Part shown: piece by piece, positions 46,944 through 55,407 of the stretch
How positions within the stretch are numbered: the first letter of the stretch is position 1
How the letters are laid out: every line of letters begins with the position of its first letter
Assembly: GCA_964036295.1 (NCBI GenBank)
Contig: OZ038469.1
Span: 7,022,067-7,086,066, forward strand
DNA length: 64,000 nt
Reading direction: 5' to 3'
Source of the DNA: Plumapathes pennacea
Taxonomy: Eukaryota; Cnidaria; Anthozoa; Antipatharia; Myriopathidae
The notes under the pieces: model-generated
Database searches by the model: none
The model's input: only the letters and a program-made list of their open reading frames with translations
What the model was told of the DNA's origin: nothing
Position numbers and translations under genes: made by a program

Positions 46944-49900
46944 ATGTATCCTTTCACCGTATTTGTAGTCCTAATGGCTTTATCTATATGTTCGCTCAAT
47001 GTAAATGGTATTCAGGAAAGGTCGAAGCGGAGTAAAGTATTTGCTTCGCTTCGAGCTAAGAATTGCGACATCTATCTTCTGCAGGAGACGCATGTACAGA
47101 GCGTGTCCGAGGGAGAACAGTGGGAGAGAGAATGGGGCGGGCGAGCAATCTTCTCGCCCGGCTCAAACCGCTCAGCCGGCGTGGGTTTACTCATTGCCCC
47201 ACGGTCACAGCTAAAAGTCGCCAGCCACCGAACGGATAAACAAGGGCGCCTAATTTCGGCCAAAATTCAATCTCTTGCATCACCCAATTCGGATTTCCAA
47301 ATCCTCAACGTCTACGCGCCGAACATAGTGTCTGCCCGCAGGGAATTTTTTGACACCTTTTGGCAACACATTTTCCCAAATGTGCCGCTCGTGCTGGGTG
47401 GCGACTTTAATTGTGTACCTGATGTGCACAGAGATAAGTTTGGCGGTGATGACACCTTTGGGGACAAAGGCATCACTGAGCTAAATTCCTTCACAGCGGC
47501 CAATTCTCTGATTGATATTTATCGTTCTAAATTCCCAAACACCTCTGTGTACACTTGGGTTAATGGACCCCGTACCGTCGGCTGTCGGCTTGATCGTTTC
47601 TACGTGCCGCAGTCATGGAAAATGCAAGTTTCCGAAGTGACTGTAAAACCTTTCGCTTATTCGGACCACTCGTTGGTACGGATGACGTTCACCGTGGGGC
47701 ATTCAAAGTCCCGCGGGAGGGGCGTCTGGAAATTCAACACGTCTCTTCTAAAGTCAGAATCGTTCTGCGAAGAGACTCTGAATTTCCTAAAGCACTGGCG
47801 GACACAGAGAGCGTCCTATACAGACCCCAGAGTCTGGTGGGACGCGGGGAAATTGTTTATCAAACAGATAGCAATTGACCACAGTGTCCGCCGTGCGAAA
47901 GACCGGAGATCCAAAGTGGCCGCCCTGGAGACCGAGTATCAAGATATTTTAAGTAAAGTCGATTCAAGCGACAGCGCTCAGCGTGCTCGATTGCTGGAGA
48001 TCAAGGAGTCCCTTCAGGCAATGGAGGATGAGCGCATAGAGGGAATAAAAATTCGGAGCAAAGAAAATTGGCTTGAATTTGGCGAAAAACCCACCAAGTA
48101 TTTCTTTCAATTGGAGAACAAAACGCAAACAAAACATGCCATTAACGCCCTGCGGGTTGGCACGGTCACTGTCACGACCGATAAAGAAATACTTGCCGAA
48201 GCTTTGAATTTTTATAAGGCCCTCTATACGGAAGAACCTGTTGACGAGGCCTGTCAGAACTGGCTCCTCGGTCAGTTAGATAAAACCTTGGCATGCAAAG
48301 ACCAAGCAAAATGCGAAGGCGAACTAACGCTCTCTGAGTGTTATGACGCTCTCAACTCAATGGAGTCTGGCAAATCTCCCGGTCCGGATGGTTTGCCTGC
48401 TGAGTTCTACTTAAGATTCTGGGGTCACCTAGGGCCAGATCTTGTCAACACGCTGAATTATAGCTACGACAAAGGCGAGCTCTCAGTAACACAGCGCCGA
48501 GCGGTACTCCGACTTTTGTTTAAGAAGGACGACCCGGAGCTGCTGAAAAATTGGCGACCAATCTCTTTGCTAAACGTGGACTACAAGATCGCCACAAAAT
48601 GTTTAGCGAACAGATTACGCACAGTTATCCGGCATGTGGTCTCTGAAGATCAAACATGCGGGATACCTGACCGCAGTATTCACGAAAATCTTTTTCTGAT
48701 TCGCGATGCGATTAATTACGTGCAGGAGAAAAACCTTCCCCTGGCACTTATTAGTTTAGATCAGGAAAAGGCTTTTGACAGAGTCAACCGCCGCTTCCTC
48801 GGCAGGATCTTAGAAAAAATGAATTTCGGTCCGAGCTTCCGGCGCTGGATTGAAGTCATTTACGCAGGCACGCAATCGGCTATTGTAAACAATGGCTGGC
48901 TGTCCGATTATTTCACGCTCACCAGAGGGGTGCGACAGGGTTGTCCCCTGTCGCCTCTTCTGTACTGTTTAGTGGCTGAAACTTTAGGCCAAGCAATCAG
49001 GAACGATAAATTTATCGAGGGAATTCAAATCCCAGGGTCATCTGGCAAGGAGAGTCGCATCTCCCAATATGCCGATGACGGAACCCTGCTGCTCCGGAAT
49101 AACTTTTCAGTTGACCGAGCTTTCGGTATAATTGAATCGTTTGAACGGGGTTCAGGCTCCAAACTGAATCCTGATAAGACTGAGGGGATCTGGGTAGGCT
49201 CTAAAGCCGGTCAGTCCACAGGTCCGCAGTCCAACAAAATGTCTTGGCGTTCAGACAAGATTAAAGTCCTTGGCCTGTTTTTCGGTAACGGAAAACTTGA
49301 CAGGGCAAATTGGTCTGATCGCGTGAAGAAACTGGAAAAGCGCCTGAACTGTTGGAAATCGCGCACTCTTTCCCTCAAGGGAAAGGCAATGATTGTCAAT
49401 ACTTTGGGCGCTTCTGGCCTTTGGTACACAGCCACGGTTTTGCCGATGCCCAACTGGGTTCACACGCAAGTCTATCAGTTAATCTGGGACTTCCTGTGGT
49501 CAGGTAAAACTGAACTCGTGAAGCGTGAAACCTGTACACTGCCCTGTGATCAGGGCGGCTTACAGGTCATAAATCCTGCGGAGAAAGCGAAGGCTCTAAA
49601 GCTGCGCTGGTTTCCTTGCCTGGGAAATCCAGCATACACCGCCAAATGGGCGTATTTCGGACGTTACTGGCTCGGTTTGCCGATCGGTAAATTGTTGCCG
49701 GATTGGGGATTCCTCCGGGATAACTCCCGACCGAAATACGCGGGTGATAATCGACCCAGAATCTACAAGAAGCTTCTAACTGACATCGACAGAGTCAAGT
49801 CTGACTTGCCTCAGCTGCAGGACTACCGAGTGAAAACTTTTTATCTCCTGCTTGTTCGGTCTCCGGGCCGATTAGCTTGTGAGTCCACGTGGACTTCGGA

Positions 49901-50477
49901 GCTCGGGCTTCGACTCACGTGGACGGATCTCTGGCCCCGTATCTACGGTGGTTTGAATCACAACAAAGAATGCGATGTAGCGTGGAAGATCGCTCACGGA
50001 GTCCTTCCAACAAAGGCATATTTACACACCTGGAAACGACTTCGGTTGAGTGAACGCTGCTCGCGCTGTAAGGCGCGGGAAACGATCTCTCACATCTTCC
50101 TCGACTGCGCTCAGGCGCCTTCTGTGTGGGGATGGTTGTCGCAATTTACTTCTAAAGTCACTGCCATTAAATTAGAGCCAGCTACTGTCCTGCTCGGCCA
50201 CGGCTTATCCTGGACGAAGCAGGACAAACACAAATCGCTATTATTTTTATATTTAATTAAGGTCACTCTCAATGCCCTTTGGCAGGCCCGGAATTTATCT
50301 ATTTTTGAACGCAAACAACTCTCACACACCGAACTCACAACGCAAATCACTCAAACGGTTCGTTTTCGAATCAAATCAGCATACAAACACAACACAACCG
50401 ACCACTTTACCCAATCCTGGGCAATAAATAACGCGCTCTGCTCTATCACGCAGGGCAAGCTAGCTTTTCACATTTAA
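46944..50477 (+). CDS. ORF2: APE endonuclease / reverse transcriptase (copy 1)
   Basis: A 1,177-aa enzyme for target-primed reverse transcription. An apurinic-type endonuclease spans about residues 12-250: SLNVNG 17-22, catalytic E48 in LLQETH, GDFN 153-156, SDH 240-242. The reverse transcriptase spans about 470-760: GKSPGPDG from 476, NWRPIS 536-541, motif A D606 followed by KAFD, motif B RGVRQG near 661-666, catalytic YADD 709-712. Near the C-terminus is CX2CX7HX4C (C1039, C1042, H1050, C1055), the zinc-finger-like motif of L1-group ORF2 proteins. No frameshift or stop. The ATG is 5 nt after the ORF1 frame's TAA; a second ATG at 46974 gives MALSICSLNVNG and may be the true start. It differs from copy 2 at residues 264 (F/L) and 403 (L/P). 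Confidence 0.96.
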   Translation: MYPFTVFVVLMALSICSLNVNGIQERSKRSKVFASLRAKNCDIYLLQETHVQSVSEGEQWEREWGGRAIFSPGSNRSAGVGLLIAPRSQLKVASHRTDKQGRLISAKIQSLASPNSDFQILNVYAPNIVSARREFFDTFWQHIFPNVPLVLGGDFNCVPDVHRDKFGGDDTFGDKGITELNSFTAANSLIDIYRSKFPNTSVYTWVNGPRTVGCRLDRFYVPQSWKMQVSEVTVKPFAYSDHSLVRMTFTVGHSKSRGRGVWKFNTSLLKSESFCEETLNFLKHWRTQRASYTDPRVWWDAGKLFIKQIAIDHSVRRAKDRRSKVAALETEYQDILSKVDSSDSAQRARLLEIKESLQAMEDERIEGIKIRSKENWLEFGEKPTKYFFQLENKTQTKHAINALRVGTVTVTTDKEILAEALNFYKALYTEEPVDEACQNWLLGQLDKTLACKDQAKCEGELTLSECYDALNSMESGKSPGPDGLPAEFYLRFWGHLGPDLVNTLNYSYDKGELSVTQRRAVLRLLFKKDDPELLKNWRPISLLNVDYKIATKCLANRLRTVIRHVVSEDQTCGIPDRSIHENLFLIRDAINYVQEKNLPLALISLDQEKAFDRVNRRFLGRILEKMNFGPSFRRWIEVIYAGTQSAIVNNGWLSDYFTLTRGVRQGCPLSPLLYCLVAETLGQAIRNDKFIEGIQIPGSSGKESRISQYADDGTLLLRNNFSVDRAFGIIESFERGSGSKLNPDKTEGIWVGSKAGQSTGPQSNKMSWRSDKIKVLGLFFGNGKLDRANWSDRVKKLEKRLNCWKSRTLSLKGKAMIVNTLGASGLWYTATVLPMPNWVHTQVYQLIWDFLWSGKTELVKRETCTLPCDQGGLQVINPAEKAKALKLRWFPCLGNPAYTAKWAYFGRYWLGLPIGKLLPDWGFLRDNSRPKYAGDNRPRIYKKLLTDIDRVKSDLPQLQDYRVKTFYLLLVRSPGRLACESTWTSELGLRLTWTDLWPRIYGGLNHNKECDVAWKIAHGVLPTKAYLHTWKRLRLSERCSRCKARETISHIFLDCAQAPSVWGWLSQFTSKVTAIKLEPATVLLGHGLSWTKQDKHKSLLFLYLIKVTLNALWQARNLSIFERKQLSHTELTTQITQTVRFRIKSAYKHNTTDHFTQSWAINNALCSITQGKLAFHI

Positions 50478-50634
50478 TGTGCAGAGTCACGCTCGCGTGA
50501 TTCGTTCCTAATTAGTTTCTAATTGTTTTTGAGGACAGTCACCCTGTGACTGCCCCGTTGCTGTAAACACGGTACTTTTAAGTACCTGCTAAACGGCTCA
50601 AGTGCCGATAATTTTTGATCCCTTGATTTTTCCA

Positions 50635-50717
50635 AAGTTAAGCCCGTTCCGGCGGGGACAATTTCTGGATGGGTGACCGTCAGGGAATGCCTTGATCGAG
50701 TTTCCTTTTTCATTTTT
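50635..50717 (+). other. 5S rRNA-derived segment 1 in 3' UTR (copy 1)
   Basis: Aligns with 5S from about nt 48 through the 3' end and into its downstream flank. AAGTTAAGCCCG (A-box region) and GGATGGGTGACCG (C-box region) are identical to the array 5S. The end TTCCTTTTTCATTTTT matches the terminator flank exactly. The middle and the helix I part have diverged. The first 47 nt of 5S are absent. Confidence 0.85.
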
Positions 50718-50790
50718 AGCATTTTCAATCAGCTATATCTCACTCGTTATTAATCTCCAATCCATAATTTTTGTTACATGATTTAGTCTA

Positions 50791-50867
50791 CCGCATAGAG
50801 TCAACCTTTCGTCCATAACTAAACTTATGCAGGTCTGGGCGTGCCTGTAGTACCGGGCTCTATGCGG
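50791..50867 (+). other. Structured hairpin domain 1 in 3' UTR (copy 1)
   Basis: A perfect 10-bp outer stem (50791-50800 with 50858-50867) encloses a smaller CAGG/CCTG hairpin. The duplicate at 51052-51128 keeps both stems while the loop varies, as expected of a selected RNA structure. Confidence 0.6.
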
Positions 50868-50895
50868 CTTATGACCCTTATAATTCATAATTCCC

Positions 50896-50978
50896 AAGTT
50901 AAGCCCGTTCCGGCGGGGACAGTTTTAGGATGGGTGACCGTCAGGGAATACCTTGACCGAGTTTCCTTTTTCCTTTTT
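50896..50978 (+). other. 5S rRNA-derived segment 2 in 3' UTR (copy 1)
   Basis: Second copy of the 5S-like segment. It keeps the same 12-nt and 13-nt identical blocks and GGGAATACC, and ends TTTCCTTTTTCCTTTTT. Confidence 0.85.
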
Positions 50979-51051
50979 AACATTTTCAATCAGTTAGATC
51001 TCACTTGTTATTAATCTACACTCAATAATTTTTGTTACATGATTTAGTATA

Positions 51052-51128
51052 CCGCATAGAGTCACCCTTTCGTCCATTAAAAGACTTATGCAGGTCTGGG
51101 CGTGCCTGTAGTACTGGGCTCTATGCGG
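51052..51128 (+). other. Structured hairpin domain 2 in 3' UTR (copy 1)
   Basis: The same 10-bp outer stem as domain 1 (51052-51061 with 51119-51128). Confidence 0.6.
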
Positions 51129-51318
51129 CAGAATTACCATAATTCACTCTAGGTAGAAAAAGAAAAATAGCACATAAATATCATTATAAGAGGGAATACC
51201 CCTCGCATATACAACAAAAACATATCAAACTCTCAAAATAGTAACTTGCATGTCAGTCGGCCTCAGATGTCTGTCTGTCTGCTGACTCAAAGTTATGTAA
51301 ATAAAAATAAATAAACGG

Positions 51319-51332
51319 GGAGCTTCGGCTCC
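51319..51332 (+). other. 3'-terminal UUCG hairpin (copy 1)
   Basis: GGAGC-TTCG-GCTCC, a 5-bp stem capped by the very stable UUCG tetraloop, 24 nt from the element end. 3'-terminal stem-loops are recognition elements for reverse transcriptases of several LINE families. Confidence 0.7.
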
Positions 51333-51356
51333 TTCAGTTTTAAAAACAAAAAAAAA

Positions 51357-51508
51357 GTATCTGTTCTTATCAGCTTAATATCTGATACGCTGCTCATTGA
51401 GTGGCTCAAATATTAAACTGATTTTTGGAACTGGGCTGTGGAATAGAGGCTTGCCTCGTCCCAGCCACGGGTTGTCTCGGTATAGCACTACCTCCGAGTA
51501 CGGCCCAC
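51357..51508 (+). pseudogene. RNU2: U2 snRNA 3' part, after element copy 1
   Basis: U2 from nt 36 (GTATCTG) to the end, directly after the A-rich tail. It lacks the 5' 35 nt and its promoter, so it is not expected to make U2. Confidence 0.95.
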
Positions 51509-51701
51509 TCCCCTCCGGGGGAACCCAATAAAAGCAAAGAGAACATTGAGATAAAGGCCTGGGCCCCTAGTGCGTCGGTTCTGGCACACTTTAGCATGCA
51601 AGGCGGCATAGAATGGACGCTTGAAAGGGTGGAAGGGTCGTCCCATAAGGAAGGAAGCGGATGTGCGGTCGGCTCAGTTGTTTTGTGGACAAAACAACTT
51701 C

Positions 51702-51790
51702 ATACTTACCTGACGCGGGAGGTACTGTGATCATGGAGGCAGTCCTCTCAGGGTGAGGCCCTTTCATTGCACTTGGACTGGGTTGACCCC

Positions 51791-51822
<32 letters not shown>

Positions 51823-51866
51823 TATAATTTCTGGTAGTGGGGACCTGCGTTCGCGCTCGTCCCCTT
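51702..51866 (+). ncRNA. RNU1: U1 snRNA, inter-element unit 1
   Basis: Complete, with its own upstream hairpin; downstream of the broken U2. Confidence 0.96.
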
Positions 51867-52377
51867 CCAAAAGAAGTAAAGAAGAAATTAAGAAAAAAAG
51901 ACGGTGACTAGCATGTCGTGTTTGATTTTGTCTTGCAGCAGAAACGTTGAAGAAGAAGAAAGGCAAGTGGGGACTAAAAACAAACCATATGTTCATTCAC
52001 GTGCTCATGTTCACTGTCAATCGTCTGGTACGTGTGACAATTTTTATTTCTCCCGTTCTGGCGCCTCTTGGTACTTTTTGAACGACTTGTTGGGCTCGAA
52101 GTTTAGGTGTTAATGGAACGTTTTATGTTCATTGTTGACAGTGGAACGTGCAAATTCGTCACAAGGACAAGCGCACGTCCGTGCGCGCGCGTGCGTGCGT
52201 GCAAGCGCTTGTCACTTATAATTGCAGAAAAGATCTCGATCTGTGTGATTTTTTGTTCTTTTGTTGTTTAAAAAAACAACCCTACACATCTTTTTTCGTA
52301 CACTGCAAAATTTGAACTCTTCAGGCCGCAAACTGACGGAGTACCGGGCGGTTTTGTGTGAGAAAAATGAAAAAGGA

Positions 52378-52400
52378 AGCCTACGACACGGGGTATTCCC

Positions 52401-52435
<35 letters not shown>

Positions 52436-52496
52436 CCGGGCTTAACTTCGGTGATCGGACGAGAACCGGTGTTTTCCCGGTGGTATGGTCGTAGGC
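52378..52496 (-). rRNA. RN5S: 5S rRNA, inter-element unit 1
   Basis: Complete 5S with standard helix I. Confidence 0.96.
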
Positions 52497-52682
52497 GAGA
52501 GTATTGGCGTCAAATTTAGCATGTTATGGCGACTGTCGATTAACGAGAGGAGGCCTGGGACTAAGTGTCTTGCCTCCACATACATGGGGACTTGTGGTGG
52601 CCGCGAGGAACTGGGGGAAAACGAATACCACATGTAGGGAGATTTTGTGGCGGACGGCCACCCTAAGAAACTAGAAGTCGGT

Positions 52683-52869
52683 ATCGCTTCTCGGCCTTAT
52701 GGCTAAGATCAAGTGTAGTATCTGTTCTTATCAGCTTAATATCTGATACGCTGCTCATTGAGTGGCTCAAATATTAAACTGATTTTTGGAACTGGGCTGT
52801 GGAATAGAGGCTTGCCTCGTCCCAGCCACGGGTTGTCTCGGTATAGCACTACCTCCGAGTACGGCCCAC
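52683..52869 (+). ncRNA. RNU2: U2 snRNA, inter-element
   Basis: The only complete U2 between the two elements. Confidence 0.96.
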
Positions 52870-53062
52870 TCCCCTCCGGGGGAACCCAATAAAAGCAAAG
52901 AGAACATTGAGATAAAGGCCTGGGCCCCTAGTGCGTCGGTTCTGGCACACTTTAGCATGCAAGGCGGCATAGAATGGACGCTTGAAAGGGTGGAAGGGTC
53001 GTCCCATAAGGAAGGAAGCGGATGTGCGGTCGGCTCAGTTGTTTTGTGGACAAAACAACTTC

Positions 53063-53151
53063 ATACTTACCTGACGCGGGAGGTACTGTGATCATGGAGG
53101 CAGTCCTCTCAGGGTGAGGCCCTTTCATTGCACTTGGACTGGGTTGACCCC

Positions 53152-53183
<32 letters not shown>

Positions 53184-53227
53184 TATAATTTCTGGTAGTG
53201 GGGACCTGCGTTCGCGCTCGTCCCCTT
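53063..53227 (+). ncRNA. RNU1: U1 snRNA, inter-element unit 2
   Basis: Complete copy. Confidence 0.96.
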
Positions 53228-53738
53228 CCAAAAGAAGTAAAGAAGAAATTAAGAAAAAAAGACGGTGACTAGCATGTCGTGTTTGATTTTGTCTTGCAGC
53301 AGAAACGTTGAAGAAGAAGAAAGGCAAGTGGGGACTAAAAACAAACCATATGTTCATTCACGTGCTCATGTTCACTGTCAATCGTCTGGTACGTGTGACA
53401 ATTTTTATTTCTCCCGTTCTGGCGCCTCTTGGTACTTTTTGAACGACTTGTTGGGCTCGAAGTTTAGGTGTTAATGGAACGTTTTATGTTCATTGTTGAC
53501 AGTGGAACGTGCAAATTCGTCACAAGGACAAGCGCACGTCCGTGCGCGCGCGTGCGTGCGTGCAAGCGCTTGTCACTTATAATTGCAGAAAAGATCTCGA
53601 TCTGTGTGATTTTTTGTTCTTTTGTTGTTTAAAAAAACAACCCTACACATCTTTTTTCGTACACTGCAAAATTTGAACTCTTCAGGCCGCAAACTGACGG
53701 AGTACCGGGCGGTTTTGTGTGAGAAAAATGAAAAAGGA

Positions 53739-53761
53739 AGCCTACGACACGGGGTATTCCC

Positions 53762-53796
<35 letters not shown>

Positions 53797-53857
53797 CCGG
53801 GCTTAACTTCGGTGATCGGACGAGAACCGGTGTTTTCCCGGTGGTATGGTCGTAGGC
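53739..53857 (-). rRNA. RN5S: 5S rRNA, inter-element unit 2
   Basis: Complete copy. Confidence 0.96.
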
Positions 53858-54043
53858 GAGAGTATTGGCGTCAAATTTAGCATGTTATGGCGACTGTCGA
53901 TTAACGAGAGGAGGCCTGGGACTAAGTGTCTTGCCTCCACATACATGGGGACTTGTGGTGGCCGCGAGGAACTGGGGGAAAACGAATACCACATGTAGGG
54001 AGATTTTGTGGCGGACGGCCACCCTAAGAAACTAGAAGTCGGT

Positions 54044-54074
54044 ATCGCTTCTCGGCCTTATGGCTAAGATCAAG
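54044..54074 (+). pseudogene. RNU2: U2 snRNA 5' stub, interrupted by element copy 2
   Basis: The same 31-nt stub and same junction bases as at 45580-45610. Confidence 0.95.
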
Positions 54075-54211
54075 TTTTCTTAGTTTGTCGTAAGTTTCGA
54101 GATAGCTCCTTGGTTTCTGATCGCCCGTTCGTTCCTTTTAGTGTCTTGGATATATAGCCGTTTTAGCTCCAAGATACAATTTTAGTTTTTATTTTTCGCG
54201 TCTCCAACTCA

Positions 54212-55402
54212 ATGTCTGGCGGATTCACGCCACGCCGGACCGTACGGCTCTTCCCTGACGGCGAGGATGTCGACGTTTTGGAAATCGCCCATGCTCTGAC
54301 AGAGCAGAAGGAGAGCATTCAAGGCATCCAGCCCCGCTTTGGAGGGAAATGCTATGACGTGACCTTCAAAGATAACATAAGCGCCGAAACAGCGGCTTCA
54401 ACTGGCCTAGACATCGCTGGCCGCCATTTTGACCTCAAGGTAGTAGGTCGAAAGAACCTTGACGTGTCAGTGTTTGTCTCGTGCGAGTTCCCCGACGCAT
54501 ACCTGATCGAAGCCCTGAAGCAATACGGGGAGTTCAACCTCAACATACGACATCTGTATCTGAAGGAACCTGGGTTTACCCATATAGAAAACGGTATAAG
54601 GGTCATCACCTTTACCAAGATGACGAAATCTCTCCCGCCCATGCTAGTCTATCGCAACACGCCACTGAGCTTTAGATACACTGGCCAACCCAAGGTGTGT
54701 TTCAAGTGTGGCTCGGCTGAACATTTAATCAGGGAATGCCCGAAGAAAAACAAGCGCCAAGTCCCGGTGGAAACCGCCGACGAAGCAGTTCCTGCGTCTG
54801 AGGAGGAAACCGGGAACGTTACACAGCGCGAGGAAACCGCGGACAACTCGTCCTCACACGAAATGGATGAGGACGAGCGGAAAGGAACCAAACGAGCGCG
54901 CTCGTCTGACAACGAACCAGCAGCGAAGCACAGCACCCCAGCGGCCACTTCACAAGACACTCCAGAACTTTTCACTCCTGCACCTTCGGAAACTCCAACA
55001 ACATCTAACACAGCATCTAACACGGCATCTAACACAGAATCTACCAGCTCACAACCCACAACTGAACCTCCCTTTCAACCCGTCACCTCTGGGCCCACCT
55101 ACAAGAAATTCATCGAGGCGCTCAAGAACCGTGGAAAAAACCGTTCTCAGCTCGTCAAGGTGATCGACGGGGGCGTTTTTTACCGGGCTCAAGGACTTTG
55201 GCTCCAGTACCAATATGGGGACTTCGCCGACAGCTCCCGGGCCGCTCAACAAGGCTACTCAGACAGATGTTTGGAGGAGTGGCGGCGCGTACACGGGCAA
55301 CTTCGCCAGGACGCCTTCGCCGAGATGTTGACACTGTACCAAGAGCTAAGAGACAAATTTGTTTTATTCCCGTCGAAACCCTCTAAAGTTTCCCAATCTT
55401 AA
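54212..55402 (+). CDS. ORF1 gag-like nucleic-acid-binding protein, intact (copy 2)
   Basis: 396 aa. The same N-terminal region and CCHC knuckle (C163, C166, H171, C176) as copy 1. Codon 308 is GGA, so the frame continues into an 89-residue C-terminal segment with a helical, charged pattern (around CLEEWRRVHGQLRQ) that presumably mediates oligomerisation or contact with ORF2. The latter role is inference. The YTGQPKVCFKC junction into the knuckle resembles YSGQPKICRVC in the U1-inserted element, so the two ORF1 proteins are related. ORF1 ends TAA 5 nt before the ORF2 ATG, a spacing that suits termination and reinitiation. Confidence 0.93.
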   Translation: MSGGFTPRRTVRLFPDGEDVDVLEIAHALTEQKESIQGIQPRFGGKCYDVTFKDNISAETAASTGLDIAGRHFDLKVVGRKNLDVSVFVSCEFPDAYLIEALKQYGEFNLNIRHLYLKEPGFTHIENGIRVITFTKMTKSLPPMLVYRNTPLSFRYTGQPKVCFKCGSAEHLIRECPKKNKRQVPVETADEAVPASEEETGNVTQREETADNSSSHEMDEDERKGTKRARSSDNEPAAKHSTPAATSQDTPELFTPAPSETPTTSNTASNTASNTESTSSQPTTEPPFQPVTSGPTYKKFIEALKNRGKNRSQLVKVIDGGVFYRAQGLWLQYQYGDFADSSRAAQQGYSDRCLEEWRRVHGQLRQDAFAEMLTLYQELRDKFVLFPSKPSKVSQS

Positions 55403-55407
55403 TCATC

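Larger units (their letters stand above)
50633..51140 (+). repeat. Two 261-bp tandem repeats in 3' UTR (copy 1)
   Basis: Repeat 1 is about 50633-50893 and repeat 2 about 50894-51140. Each has, in order: a 5S-like segment ending in T-runs, an AT-rich linker, and a domain bounded by CCGCATAGAG and CTCTATGCGG with a conserved GCAGGTCTGGGCGTGCCTG hairpin inside. The repeats differ by scattered substitutions, so the duplication predates the two insertions. Confidence 0.9.
45611..51356 (+). mobile_element. U2-targeted non-LTR retrotransposon, copy 1 (Tx1/Keno-like)
   Basis: About 5,746 bp: a 137-bp 5' UTR, ORF1 with a premature stop, ORF2 (1,177 aa), an 879-bp 3' UTR and an A-rich tail. It sits inside a U2 gene in the same orientation. 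The 5' junction is after U2 nt 31 (or 32, as the next base is T in both) and the 3' junction before nt 36 (or 35). No target-site duplication is present; 2-4 bp of U2 within the branch-point recognition sequence are missing. APE-type endonuclease plus U2 targeting match the Keno family of the Tx1 group (from memory). Utopia, another U2-targeting lineage, uses a restriction-like endonuclease and is not this. Confidence 0.92.
50478..51356 (+). other. 3' UTR of element copy 1
   Basis: No gene. It holds two 261-bp tandem repeats starting near 50633, each with a 5S-like segment and a structured hairpin domain, then an AT-rich stretch, a UUCG-loop hairpin at 51319-51332 and an A-rich tail. Target-primed reverse transcription starts at this end, so these structures are candidates for recognition by ORF2. 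Confidence 0.85.
51357..54074. repeat. Array block between the two retrotransposons
   Basis: Holds the 3' part of one U2, U1, 5S, a complete U2, U1, 5S and a U2 5' stub. Both CG tracts are 9 nt, ten shorter than standard, giving a 1,361-bp unit. No other unit in the window has this form. Confidence 0.95.

Noticed and set aside
45611-51356. Assignment to the Utopia U2-targeting lineage
   Set aside because: Utopia elements encode a restriction-like endonuclease, whereas this ORF2 has an N-terminal apurinic-type endonuclease (GDFN, SDH motifs).
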